64,000 bases of DNA. Origin: JAUIJL01 sp965366625. Lineage in GTDB: Bacteria; Acidobacteriota; Thermoanaerobaculia; Multivoradales; J023. Position numbers and translations under genes: made by a program. Each line of letters starts with the position of its first letter. Within the stretch, counting starts at the first letter, position 1. Under the pieces are notes generated by a model that was given only the letters and a program-made list of their open reading frames with translations, was not told the DNA's origin and did no database searches. The stretch lies in assembly GCA_965366625.1 (NCBI GenBank), contig CBDUGP010000018.1, positions 38,992 through 102,991 of the forward strand, written 5' to 3'. This document shows positions 14,482 through 23,537 of the stretch, in pieces.

Positions 14482-15963
14482 ATGAATCCTCCGTCACGCG
14501 TTGAAAACGTTCTGCTGGCCCTGGCCGTCGTCGGATTGATGGGAACCGTTTTTTGCGCGGTGGGTTGGTATCTACACAGCCAAAAGACCGTCGGGTTCGA
14601 GGACTTGCTGCAAGAGGATCGGCAGCGGCTGATCGAGAGCTTCCTCGAAACCACGGGTCATTCCTACACCCCTGCCTGGTACGAGCCCGAACTCGCCTAC
14701 ACCCTGCACAGAAATCAAGAGTTGACCGCCTGGGCCGACACGTTCCAATCCAACGAACTCGGTTTTCGGGCGCCTGCCCCGGCCAAGAAGGCGGGAGTTT
14801 TTCGTATTCTCTTCGTCGGAGACTCGTGGACTTACGGCATGGGAGTTTCTGAGCAGGAAGCCTTTCCGGCTCAGCTCGAAAAATTGGCCAACGAGATGCT
14901 GCCAGAGGATCACGATCGGATCGAGGCATGGAGCCTGGCGTTGCCCGGTTACAACACCTTCAACCAATTGAGTGGTTTGGAGATTTTTCTCGATCGGCTC
15001 CAACCCGACGCCGTCGTGCTCTGCCCCACTCGGAATGACAACGATTCAAATTTCTTCGTCATGCCCAATGGCACCAACAAACGGCCGTCGGGTGTGTTCA
15101 TCGATCGCTTCGGGCACGATATCGCTCGAATTTACCAATTTCGATTTTTAGCCTCCTATCGCTGGACCGAGCGTTGGCAGATGGCTTTTGACAGGATTCG
15201 AGCGGCGGAGCTTCGCCTCGACCAAGAGCGGATTCCATTCCACATGTTTTTCGTCGCCTATTGGGAGCCGGCGGTGATTCACGATTTCGTCGGACGGGCG
15301 GGCATCGAAGCACCCTATGTGATCGCACCCAACGAGATGGTGGACGGTAAATGGCGCGGCACCACCCAATGGCGCCACGGTACTCCCGAGGCCTATAGCC
15401 TCTACGCTCGGATGTTGTATCGCAACTTGGCACCGCAGCTGGGTTGGCCGGAGCTGCCGATGGATCCGGAGAAGGATCCCTTGCAGGCCGAGGCCTTTTC
15501 CGGCTTGCCGAATGGAGATTGGCGGCAGGTGACGGACCGGCTGCTCAGGCAATGGTCCGAAAGAATTGACACGCGATTCCGGCCGGGCAAAGTCTCGGAC
15601 GGCCATTGCCTCGGAGAGATCGATTGTCGAAACGGTCTGATGGGGCGGAAGGCAGCGATTGTGTTGCGTCGGGCGGAGGGAGTGCGCCATCTCAAGGTGA
15701 CGCTCGCTCCCCTGGCCGAGTCGACTTATCTCTATCCCCTTGAGTTGCGGGCTTCGATCCCGACTGCCGGCGGTGAATCCAGCGCCACGGTTCAGGTGTC
15801 GGGCGCCGAGCCCCAGAGCTTCATGGTAGCGCTTCCGTCGGAAGCGGAACTCTCAGCAGGAGAGGTGTTGGAGCTCGAGCTGCGCGCTGCCGCCGCCACC
15901 ATGGCGCCGGATATTTTCGCCCTCCGGTCCGTGACGGTGGCCGACGTGGAGCAAACGAATTAG
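14482..15963 (+). CDS. membrane-anchored SGNH/GDSL-like protein 3
   Basis: 493 residues from the ATG at 14482; the longer reading from 14431 would start inside the upstream terminator. Hydrophobic anchor about 8-32, then an SGNH core with FVGDSWTYG (S115), CPTRNDNDSN (Asn block) and WRHGTPEAY, which occupies the usual position of the catalytic His. Residues about 330-490 are a beta-rich extension of unknown type. It lies alone between the terminator and a methyltransferase that has its own promoter. With the two other SGNH proteins it suggests repeated ester chemistry on a surface polymer. Confidence 0.75.
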   Translation: MNPPSRVENVLLALAVVGLMGTVFCAVGWYLHSQKTVGFEDLLQEDRQRLIESFLETTGHSYTPAWYEPELAYTLHRNQELTAWADTFQSNELGFRAPAPAKKAGVFRILFVGDSWTYGMGVSEQEAFPAQLEKLANEMLPEDHDRIEAWSLALPGYNTFNQLSGLEIFLDRLQPDAVVLCPTRNDNDSNFFVMPNGTNKRPSGVFIDRFGHDIARIYQFRFLASYRWTERWQMAFDRIRAAELRLDQERIPFHMFFVAYWEPAVIHDFVGRAGIEAPYVIAPNEMVDGKWRGTTQWRHGTPEAYSLYARMLYRNLAPQLGWPELPMDPEKDPLQAEAFSGLPNGDWRQVTDRLLRQWSERIDTRFRPGKVSDGHCLGEIDCRNGLMGRKAAIVLRRAEGVRHLKVTLAPLAESTYLYPLELRASIPTAGGESSATVQVSGAEPQSFMVALPSEAELSAGEVLELELRAAAATMAPDIFALRSVTVADVEQTN

Positions 15964-15999
15964 GGCCCATCGGCGGCTTTCCGGTCCCGTCGGGGCCTG

Positions 16000-16028
16000 T
16001 TGAACAGGGGTTGTGCGGTGGTTATACT
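16000..16028 (+). promoter_or_regulatory. sigma-70-type promoter before the methyltransferase gene
   Basis: TTGAAC (16000-16005), 17-base spacer, TATACT (16023-16028). It lies 60 bases before the preferred start codon and overlaps the longest possible reading frame, which argues against the longer start. Confidence 0.65.
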
Positions 16029-16088
16029 GCCGCTCATCCGTTCTACCCCCTCCAAGACTCGATGCGGACGCATCGAACAGGAAAAACA

Positions 16089-16826
16089 GTGAGCAGCCAA
16101 GACGCCTCGGCACCTTCGAGCCCCACCGGCGCCCGCCAATCCCAAGCAAGGGTTGACGCCGAACGGACGGCTTTCGCCCGACGCATGATCCGCAAGATCG
16201 TCGCCAGCTTCGACAGCCTGGTGACGCGCCTCTATTCGAGGATCCGATTTACCATCCTGCGCCAGCCCTTCTTGGACGAGATCGGCCAATATCTGCCCAA
16301 AGACGGCCGGATCTTGGATCTCGGTTGCGGCTTCGGCTTGTTTTCCCTCTACTTTGCCGCTTTGGAAAAAGAACGGGATCTCATCGGTATCGATCTCAAT
16401 GCCAGAAGGATCGAGCAAGCCACCCTGAGCGCGAAAAAACTTGACCTCACCAACGTGCGCTATGAGGCGATGGACGTCTTGGACTGGAGTTCCGACGACA
16501 CCTTTGACGCCATCTATTTTTTGGATCTAGTGCACCATCTGCCCGCCGAATTTGTGCCTGTCTTCTTGCAGAAGGTGCGAAAGCTGATCCGGCCGGGCGG
16601 TATCTTGATCATCAAGGACGTCGCCGACAAACCGTATTACAAGATGCTCTTCACCCTCATCCTCGATCGCTTGATGGTCGGCATGGAGCCGATTCGTTAT
16701 TGGCCTCCCAGTGAGCTGCAATCGCTGGTGGAAAGCCTGGGTTTCGAGGTGGTCCGGCATAAGATGATCGACATCCTGCCGTATCCCCACATTCTGTATG
16801 TCGCAAGATTGTCGGACCACGAGTAG
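16089..16826 (+). CDS. class I SAM-dependent methyltransferase
   Basis: 245 residues from the GTG at 16089, chosen because AGGA lies 8 bases upstream; in-frame starts exist at 16062 and 16011, the latter within the promoter. Motif I is ILDLGCGFG (about 75-83), followed by an acidic GIDLNARRIE block that binds the SAM ribose and a LDLVHHLP motif, then a GGILIIKDV strand typical of small-molecule or lipid methyltransferases. The C-terminus has PYPHILYVARL. Substrate unknown. Sitting between an SGNH gene and a sulfatase-like gene, it may methylate a sugar or lipid carrier of the same pathway. Confidence 0.85.
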   Translation: MSSQDASAPSSPTGARQSQARVDAERTAFARRMIRKIVASFDSLVTRLYSRIRFTILRQPFLDEIGQYLPKDGRILDLGCGFGLFSLYFAALEKERDLIGIDLNARRIEQATLSAKKLDLTNVRYEAMDVLDWSSDDTFDAIYFLDLVHHLPAEFVPVFLQKVRKLIRPGGILIIKDVADKPYYKMLFTLILDRLMVGMEPIRYWPPSELQSLVESLGFEVVRHKMIDILPYPHILYVARLSDHE

Positions 16827-16844
16827 GCTCGGCTCGGCTGCGGA

Positions 16845-18320
16845 ATGCTGATGATGGCTACGCTCCAAGCCCGAGTCTCTTGGGGATTTTCGCTGAAGCT
16901 TCTCGGGATTCTTTCGGCCCTGGTCGGCCTTTCCTGCGAACCGGGACCCTCGATCGTTATGCCGGCCGAGACCAAGGGGCGCAATGTCATCGTGATCGTC
17001 ATCGATTCGCTGCGAGCGGATCACCTGGGTTATGCCGGTTATCCCCGGCCCACCTCCCCGTTCATGGACAAGATCGCCTCCGAAGGTGTGGTCTTCGACC
17101 AGGCCTACTCCAATTCTTCCTTCACCCAACAATCGATCTCGACCCTCATGAGCGGTTTGTTTCCCTCTCGGACGGGAAGCACGGAATGGGGAGTCCCGCC
17201 ATTCAAGTCTTCGATGACCCTGGGTGAGATTTATGCCCGGGCGGGTTATCGCACCGCCTTTTTCAGCAATACGCTGGTGTTGAAAGATCCCCTCTTTTCC
17301 CAGGGCTTCGAGGAGGTTCAATTCCTCGGAGATCGGTGGGACTACAGCGGCGGCGGGCTCCAGCTGTCGAAGGCGGCGGCGAGCTTTGCCGAATCCCATC
17401 GCGACGAGTCTTTCTTGATGTACCTTCACTATTTGGACCCGCACGGCCCCTATCGGCCTGAAGAAGAGGTCTATCGCCTATTCGCTGACGAGGTCTATCC
17501 GGACCCGATATCTCTCTACCCCCATGTCAGGGATCAATGCCACGAGTTGGTGAAGTCGGGATTCGGCCCGGGTGATCCTCGTTTCGAGGATTTGGTGACC
17601 CGCTACGACGCGGAGATCGCCACCGTCGACCGGGCGATCGAAGCATTGTTCACGGATCTCGAAGACTCCGGGCTGTTGGAGGATTCGATCGTGGTCATTA
17701 CGTCGGACCATGGCGAGGAATTTCTTGACCATCGATTTGTCGAGCATGCCTGGACTCTCTACAACGAAAGCTTGCGCGTGCCTTTGCTGATGTGGACGCC
17801 TGGGGCAAGCCCGCTGCGGACCGATCAGCGGGCAGGACTGGCAGACCTTCTGCCCACGCTGCTGCAATTGAGCGGCATTCCTTATTCCGCCGAGTCGTTC
17901 GATGGCCAATCTCTATTCCAATCTTCCAGCCCTGGTTTTCATCTCGAGCCCCAGCGCAAGGTTCATGTCGCGGAGGTTTTGATCCAGAACCGAAATATCC
18001 TGCGCACGATGATGGTCGGCCGCTGGAAATACATCGCCGCTTGGAAGTGGCATCCTCCTGAGGAACGCGCCGCGGCTTTGGCGGCTGAGCCCGGACCGGC
18101 CACAGATATTTGGGGCCCACCGATTCGCGAAGAACTCTACGATTTGGCGGTGGATCCCGACGAACGAACGGATGTGTCGACAGAGAATGCCGATGTGGTG
18201 GCGAGGTTTCGCGGCCATATGGCCAATTATTTGGCTTCTTGCTCGCGAGTCGAAGGGCGGGCTCCGACCGCGCTCAGTCCGGAAGAAGAAAGCGCCTTGA
18301 AAAGTCTCGGTTATCTCTAA
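16845..18320 (+). CDS. sulfatase-superfamily lipoprotein, paralogue 3 (Thr nucleophile)
   Basis: 491 residues, about half the length of the other two because it lacks their N-terminal and C-terminal extra domains. The lipoprotein signal ends in LVGLSC. The fold starts at VIVIVIDSLRAD (about 47-58). The nucleophile region reads SSFTQQSIS, with Thr near residue 94 in place of the formylglycine Cys/Ser; the PxR context of sulfatases is absent. TSDHGEEF gives the second metal site. It ends in LKSLGYL, the tail shared by all three. An anchored metal-dependent phospho- or sulfo-hydrolase/transferase is the best call; substrate is open. Confidence 0.87.
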   Translation: MLMMATLQARVSWGFSLKLLGILSALVGLSCEPGPSIVMPAETKGRNVIVIVIDSLRADHLGYAGYPRPTSPFMDKIASEGVVFDQAYSNSSFTQQSISTLMSGLFPSRTGSTEWGVPPFKSSMTLGEIYARAGYRTAFFSNTLVLKDPLFSQGFEEVQFLGDRWDYSGGGLQLSKAAASFAESHRDESFLMYLHYLDPHGPYRPEEEVYRLFADEVYPDPISLYPHVRDQCHELVKSGFGPGDPRFEDLVTRYDAEIATVDRAIEALFTDLEDSGLLEDSIVVITSDHGEEFLDHRFVEHAWTLYNESLRVPLLMWTPGASPLRTDQRAGLADLLPTLLQLSGIPYSAESFDGQSLFQSSSPGFHLEPQRKVHVAEVLIQNRNILRTMMVGRWKYIAAWKWHPPEERAAALAAEPGPATDIWGPPIREELYDLAVDPDERTDVSTENADVVARFRGHMANYLASCSRVEGRAPTALSPEEESALKSLGYL

Positions 18321-18374
18321 GCGTTATCGGCTGCTGAACGCCCGCGTTCTTCGGAGCATACGGAATCCATTCCC

Positions 18375-20486
18375 ATGAGCGAAATTCTGACGGCTTTGAT
18401 CTTGCCGGCCACAGCCTACCTGCTGTGTTTGGCAGCTTTGTGCTCGGCTGCTTGGCTGGCGACCTGTTATGCGCTGCCGAATTATTGTCGGGGTGGCCTG
18501 AAATTGGCCCTGGTGCTGATGGGGCAGGTGGCGCTCAACGCGGGCATTGTGCAAGCCCTCGGACTGCTGGGCAAGCTGCGGACCGAGTATTATCTCGTGA
18601 CCTGTGCGTTGATTGGCGGGCTGTCTCTGTGGTGTTTGCAGCGCTGGTTCCCGGGTCGCTCGCTTCTTAGGCTGGTCCGTCATCAGGTTCGATTGTGGAT
18701 CTGGGCAACACCTTTCGGCCTGGGGTTGTTGGGCGCCGGAATCATCGGCTTTTTGGCCATTCGTTGCAGCCTGGTGGAAGGGGTCGATTCCCTATCGATC
18801 CACGGTCCGATGATCGTCGAGTGGTTGCAAACCGCCAAAATTCCGTTGCTCTGGCATTACAACTACCCACTGTGTTGGGAGTATCAATTCGCTGCCAACA
18901 TGATGTTGATGGGGTCCGACGTGCTAGTGGTTGTGCCCCGTGTGATGATCGTTGTCACCCTGCTTTTGATGCTCAAAGAAGTGGGATGCCGGATTGGGCT
19001 GGGCGGCGCCCTGAGCCAGCTCACCGCTTGGCTGAGTGCGCTGACGCCTCTGGTCTTTGGGATCCACGGTCAAGGAGCGTTCAAAAACGATGCGGCGCTG
19101 GCGGTGGGTTTGTTGGCCTGTTTGCTCGCAGTAGACCGCCTGTGGCGAGGCCACCCTGGTGGATTCTGGGCTCTGCAGTTGGGTGTTTTCTTGGCCATAG
19201 GCATGAAGTCGACCGGTCTTATTTTGGGGCTCGGATTCCTGGTCTTGGGCTCGCTCATCGCCATTTGGCACGCGCGCAAGGAGTTGAGGCCGAAACGGGT
19301 CGGTTGGGTCTTGGTCGGCATCCTATTGCTTCAGGCGACGCCGCTGGCCTTGCCGATGACCAACCTGGTCGAGAACGGCAGCCCATTCTTCCCGATCGTG
19401 ATGGAGGTTGGGGATTGGATCAAGCTGCCCGGCAAGGTCAGCCTAAAAGGCACCTCGATTCTGGAGCACCGTAAAGACCCTGGGATTTGGCGCATCTTCG
19501 CCACCGGTGCGGGGCGAAAAATAGGGTTCGAAACACCGCTCCTGTGGCTCGTTTTGGGCGCTGCCGTCTTGTGGTGGACCTTCCGGTGGGGTGGACTGTT
19601 GCTGAAGCAGGGGCCACGCGCTGCCCTCTTCGATCCATCCCTTTTCCCGCTGATGTTCTATTCCGTCGCGGTCGTGGTTTTGTGGCTGATGTTCTTGGCC
19701 ACTCCTTGGACCGCGGGCATTGATCCAGAATCTCTCGGTTTTGTATCCAGCGGTGGAAGCCTGAGGTATGCCCTGGCCGCAGTGGGTTTGACCTACCTTT
19801 TGTCGATCGCTTTGCTTCGAGATGTTCTGGGGGTTGTGGGCTGCACACGCCTGGTGATTTTGATGTTACCCGTGGCGTTTTACCAAAGGTGGAATCCCGC
19901 CCTCTTCCACCTGACCCAAGCGACCGGTGTCAGGGATTCGAATTTCTTGTTGATCGCATTTTTGACGACCCTTGCGGGGCTGTGGGCCTTGGGTAGGCTG
20001 ATGCCCAGGCTCGATCGGGCCTTGAGAGGGTCCCGGCTTGGGGAGGCCGGTTGGCCGGTGGCGGCTTTAATCACCTTGCTCTGTGCTCTGCCCGCCTTTG
20101 CCGAACTCAATCATCAGTTACGGCAAAGGACCTGGGGTGCTTTCGGCGGTCCGTCGGCCAACTTTCGCAAGGCATGGACCTACGTTTGGAATGAGATGCC
20201 CTCGGGTTCGGTGATCGCTTGCAACATGAAACAGCCGGCCTTCAATTTTTCCTACTTCTTCTATGGTCCCGAACTCCAAAATCGATTCCTCGAGGCGCGC
20301 GATCCACTGGCGGGACCCGAGCAAGATCTTCCGCCCGAAGTTCAGTATTTCTATGTGACCTATTACCAGGTCAAGCCAAAACAGTTGCAACAGGCCATCC
20401 AGACGCTCAAATCCAGAGGTTGGTACACCGTTGCCCGGGTCGACGGCAATACTGGAGCTCTCATGAAACGGGGGGAGTCGCGTTAG
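18375..20486 (+). CDS. polytopic GT-C-like membrane protein, copy 1
   Basis: 703 residues with roughly 12-14 hydrophobic segments and short loops. An acidic first large loop (EGVDSLSIHGPMIVEWLQ, about 136-153) followed by NYPLCWEYQF resembles the loop in GT-C glycosyltransferases (ArnT/PMT-type) that use lipid-linked sugars, and GAFKNDAALAVG contains a KND motif also seen in such proteins. The last ~110 residues are a soluble tail. No exact family is recognised, so glycosyltransferase is inference. The next gene is a close paralogue, and similarity extends into the bases just upstream of both starts, marking a tandem duplication. Confidence 0.75.
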   Translation: MSEILTALILPATAYLLCLAALCSAAWLATCYALPNYCRGGLKLALVLMGQVALNAGIVQALGLLGKLRTEYYLVTCALIGGLSLWCLQRWFPGRSLLRLVRHQVRLWIWATPFGLGLLGAGIIGFLAIRCSLVEGVDSLSIHGPMIVEWLQTAKIPLLWHYNYPLCWEYQFAANMMLMGSDVLVVVPRVMIVVTLLLMLKEVGCRIGLGGALSQLTAWLSALTPLVFGIHGQGAFKNDAALAVGLLACLLAVDRLWRGHPGGFWALQLGVFLAIGMKSTGLILGLGFLVLGSLIAIWHARKELRPKRVGWVLVGILLLQATPLALPMTNLVENGSPFFPIVMEVGDWIKLPGKVSLKGTSILEHRKDPGIWRIFATGAGRKIGFETPLLWLVLGAAVLWWTFRWGGLLLKQGPRAALFDPSLFPLMFYSVAVVVLWLMFLATPWTAGIDPESLGFVSSGGSLRYALAAVGLTYLLSIALLRDVLGVVGCTRLVILMLPVAFYQRWNPALFHLTQATGVRDSNFLLIAFLTTLAGLWALGRLMPRLDRALRGSRLGEAGWPVAALITLLCALPAFAELNHQLRQRTWGAFGGPSANFRKAWTYVWNEMPSGSVIACNMKQPAFNFSYFFYGPELQNRFLEARDPLAGPEQDLPPEVQYFYVTYYQVKPKQLQQAIQTLKSRGWYTVARVDGNTGALMKRGESR

Positions 20487-20557
20487 CGGGCGTATCTCAG
20501 CGGCTCGGCGTCGTCGACTGCTAGTCGCCTTCTCCGTTCGACCCGGAACCTACTCCC

Positions 20558-22747
20558 ATGGGCGAAGCTCTGACCACATTGATGTTGCCGGCCGCAGCAT
20601 ATTTGCTGTGTTTCGGGACTCTGTGCGCGGCTGCCTGGCTGGTGACTTGTTGGGCGGTGCCGAACTCTTGTCGCGGTGGTCTGAGGTTGGCCTTGGTGCT
20701 GATCGGGCAGGTGGCTCTCAATGCGATCGTCATTCAAACGCTCGGGGTGCTCGGTAAGCTGAGGGTCGACTACTACCTCGGGACCTGCGCGTTGATCGGA
20801 GCCCTGTCGATCTGGTGCTTGCGCCGCTGGTTTGCCGGCCGATCGCTGCTCAGGCTGGTCCGGCACCATGTCCGGCTATGGCTGTGGTCAACGCCCTTTG
20901 GTTTGGGAGGGTTGGGGTTCGGAATCGTCGGCTTTTTGGCGCTTCGCTGCAGTCTGGTTGAAGGGGTGGATTCCCTATCGATCCACGGCCCAATGATCGT
21001 CGAATGGCTGCAAACTCAGCACATTCCTCTCCTTTGGCATTTCAACTACCCATTGTGCTGGGAATATCAATTCACCGCCAACATGCTGCTCATGGGATCC
21101 GACATCCTGGTGGTATTACCCCGGATTTGGATTGCGTTGACTTTGCTCTTGATGCTCAAGGAAGTGGGGCATCAAATCGGGTTGTCGGGGGGCTTGAGCC
21201 AGCTGATCGCATGGATGGCTATGTTGACCCCTTTGGTGCTCGGCGTTCACGGTCAGGGCAGCCTAAAGAACGACGCGGCCTTGGCGGTGGGGTTGTTGGC
21301 TTGTTTGTTGGGCATCGATCGCTTGTGGCGCGCCTTGCCCGGTGGGTTTTGGTGTTTGGTGCTCGGTGTTTTTCTAGCGATCGGCATGAAGTCGACGGGC
21401 ATCATCCTGGGTTTGGGTTTTCTATTCTTGGGAATGTGCATCGGGGTTTGGCATGGGTATCGGCGGAGCCGTAAGGCTCTCGGGCCGAAACGCATCGGCT
21501 GGATCCTGGTCGCGGTGATTCTATTTCAGGCCACGCCCATGGCCTTGCCGGTGGCCAACTATCTCGAAAACGGCAGTCCCTTCTTCCCGATCATTGTGCG
21601 GGTCGGGGATTGGATCGAGCTGCCGGGCAGAGCCAATCTGAAGGGCACCTCCATCTTGGACCACAGGGACGATCCGGGGATTTGGCAGCTTCTTTGGCTC
21701 GGGTCTGCGAAGCGGATCAGCTTCGAAACGTTGATCGTCTTGCCTCTATTTGTGCTCGGTTTGTTTTGGTGGGTGACCAAGTGGGCGATTCTGGCGGTTC
21801 GCCGCGGGCCGCGGGTCGCGCTATTCGACCGAAGGCATTTCCCTCTTGTTTTTTACGCCGTGGCGGCGGCAGCGCTTTTTTTGATCTACCTGGCGACGCC
21901 TTGGTCTGCGGGAGCCAAACCTGGCTCACTCGAGTTTGTGGTGACCGGCGGAAGCCTGCGTTACGGGCTGGTAGCGGTGGTTTTGATCTACCTAGGAGCT
22001 GCGGCCTTCTTGAGCCATCTGGTGGGCCCGGAGGCCGCCCGGCGTCTGTTGATCTTGGCGTTGCCCGTAGTTTTTTACCAAAGGTGGAGTCCCTCCTTTT
22101 TCCACCTCACCAGAGTGTTGGAACTCGGAGACGCCAACCTTTTGATCCTCGGATTTTTGGTGATCTTGGCGTTGCTCGGGTGGGCGGGAAGAGGCCTGCC
22201 TCGGCTTGATCGTGTGCTGAGGAGATCGAAGCTGGGAGAGGCGGGTTGGCCGGTGGCTGTGCTGACGCTATTTCTTAGTTTGTTGCCGCTGTACGCCGAG
22301 TTCGTGAGCGAGATGCGATGGCGGGTCTGGGGTACTTCCAGTGGCCCTTCGGCCGGCTTCCGCAAGGTGTGGGCCTATGTCTGGAAGGAGATGCCCCCGG
22401 GATCGGTGATCGCATGCAACCTGAAACAACCCGCTTTCAACTTCGCCTACTATTTTTACGGACCGAGATTCGAAAATCGCTTCCTCAAGGTTCGAGATCC
22501 GATCACCGGGCCTAAACAAGACCTTCCGCCCGAGGTCCAATATTTCTATGTGACGTATTACGGGGCGCAGCCGAAGCTCTTGCAGCAGTCTATTCAGACA
22601 CTGAAATCTAGGGGTTGGTACACGGTCGCTCGGGTTGACGGCCATGTAGGCGCCTTGATGAAGCGCCAGAAGAAGACCGGCAAGCCGAACCCCCGTCCAC
22701 CTGACTCGAACTCTCGACCCAAACCGGGCGCCTATAAGATCCCATAA
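20558..22747 (+). CDS. polytopic GT-C-like membrane protein, copy 2
   Basis: 729 residues, colinear with copy 1 throughout; the stretch around EGVDSLSIHGPMIVEWLQ is identical and most N-terminal positions agree. Differences are spread evenly, as expected for a duplication under purifying selection, and an extra basic/proline-rich tail (KKTGKPNPRPPDSNSRPK) follows the common end. Same acidic loop and KND motif. Possibly the two copies act on different lipid-linked donors or successive sugar residues. It closes the surface cluster and is followed by a bidirectional terminator. Confidence 0.75.
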   Translation: MGEALTTLMLPAAAYLLCFGTLCAAAWLVTCWAVPNSCRGGLRLALVLIGQVALNAIVIQTLGVLGKLRVDYYLGTCALIGALSIWCLRRWFAGRSLLRLVRHHVRLWLWSTPFGLGGLGFGIVGFLALRCSLVEGVDSLSIHGPMIVEWLQTQHIPLLWHFNYPLCWEYQFTANMLLMGSDILVVLPRIWIALTLLLMLKEVGHQIGLSGGLSQLIAWMAMLTPLVLGVHGQGSLKNDAALAVGLLACLLGIDRLWRALPGGFWCLVLGVFLAIGMKSTGIILGLGFLFLGMCIGVWHGYRRSRKALGPKRIGWILVAVILFQATPMALPVANYLENGSPFFPIIVRVGDWIELPGRANLKGTSILDHRDDPGIWQLLWLGSAKRISFETLIVLPLFVLGLFWWVTKWAILAVRRGPRVALFDRRHFPLVFYAVAAAALFLIYLATPWSAGAKPGSLEFVVTGGSLRYGLVAVVLIYLGAAAFLSHLVGPEAARRLLILALPVVFYQRWSPSFFHLTRVLELGDANLLILGFLVILALLGWAGRGLPRLDRVLRRSKLGEAGWPVAVLTLFLSLLPLYAEFVSEMRWRVWGTSSGPSAGFRKVWAYVWKEMPPGSVIACNLKQPAFNFAYYFYGPRFENRFLKVRDPITGPKQDLPPEVQYFYVTYYGAQPKLLQQSIQTLKSRGWYTVARVDGHVGALMKRQKKTGKPNPRPPDSNSRPKPGAYKIP

Positions 22748-22776
22748 AAAAAGGGTGTCGTTGTGACACCCCTCTT
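22746..22776. terminator. bidirectional rho-independent terminator
   Basis: GGGTGTC (22753-22759) and GACACCC (22765-22771) around GTTGT. An A7 tract before it gives a strong U-tract for the minus-strand anti-sigma gene; CTCTT after it gives a weak one for the plus strand. Confidence 0.8.
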
Positions 22777-22809
22777 GTGGCCGGCGAACGGCGGCTGGCG
22801 GCCGGCAGA

Positions 22810-23445
22810 TCAGTTCTGAATTGACTCGGGTTCCGTTTTAAGACCCACCACTCGGGTCCAACCGGACATATCCTCGAAGCCCGTCGCGAAGAGTAAACCA
22901 GAGGATGCCGTGGATTCCACGGGTTCCTGGACGGTTTGGATTGCAGGACGGGAAGCCATAGTTTCCATAGACTGGACGGTGCTCGAGCCCAGGCCGGTTA
23001 GGCTCCACATCAGCGTGCCCGTGGCCAAAACCGCGGTCAGGCTGGCGGCCACCGCATAGTTGCGCCACGGCAGGGCTTTCGCGGCTTCGCGCTTTTCGCG
23101 CTCGGCTGCGAAGTCGATCACACCGGTGGGCACGGCGACAGGCAGAGCCATTTCGAATTCTTGGGAGCACGACGGGCAAATCGCCAGATGCGCTTCGATG
23201 GCTTGCCGGTCGACGCCTTGGGGATCGAGTCCCTGGGCGTATTCGGCGAGCGCTAGGCTCGGGATGTGAGTGGTGGCGGTCTGCCAAACCTCGACGGTTT
23301 CTTGAAGCTCGCGACAGCAGCTTTCGCATTCGGCGAGGTGGGCCTGCACGAATTGCTCTTCGTCCTCGGACAAGGTGCCGTTGAGCATCCAGGGCAAAAG
23401 CTCTGGAACTTGTTGGCAGGCCGGGCCTTGAGGTGTCGGTGTCAT
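22810..23445 (-). CDS. zinc-finger anti-sigma factor
   Basis: 211 residues from the ATG at 23445, which has GGAG 8 bases upstream; a TTG at 23505 would add 20 low-complexity residues. Two zf-HC2-like modules are visible: HLAECESCC (about residues 35-45) and HLAICPSCS (about 92-100), each with the His-x3-Cys-x2-Cys core. One membrane segment follows (NYAVAASLTAVLATGTLMW), then an extracytoplasmic tail of ~60 residues. Such proteins hold an ECF sigma at the membrane until released by a signal. It directly follows the ECF sigma gene and is preceded by a copy of the predicted sigma-dependent promoter, giving a negative feedback arrangement. Confidence 0.85.
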   Translation of the reverse strand: MTPTPQGPACQQVPELLPWMLNGTLSEDEEQFVQAHLAECESCCRELQETVEVWQTATTHIPSLALAEYAQGLDPQGVDRQAIEAHLAICPSCSQEFEMALPVAVPTGVIDFAAEREKREAAKALPWRNYAVAASLTAVLATGTLMWSLTGLGSSTVQSMETMASRPAIQTVQEPVESTASSGLLFATGFEDMSGWTRVVGLKTEPESIQN

Positions 23446-23510
23446 GGTCTTCGCTCCGTTCGACGGTTCGCTCGGGTCCGACGGGCCTTTTGACCCGTCT
23501 TTCAAAGTGT

Positions 23511-23537
23511 TAGTCGTCGAGGGGCGAATTTCGTTAC
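23511..23537 (-). promoter_or_regulatory. putative ECF-sigma promoter before the anti-sigma gene
   Basis: On the minus strand: GTAACGAAATT, nine bases, ACGACTA. Block spacing is identical to the two elements at 13501 and 13600. The TAA of the first block is the stop codon of the sigma gene itself. Confidence 0.6.
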
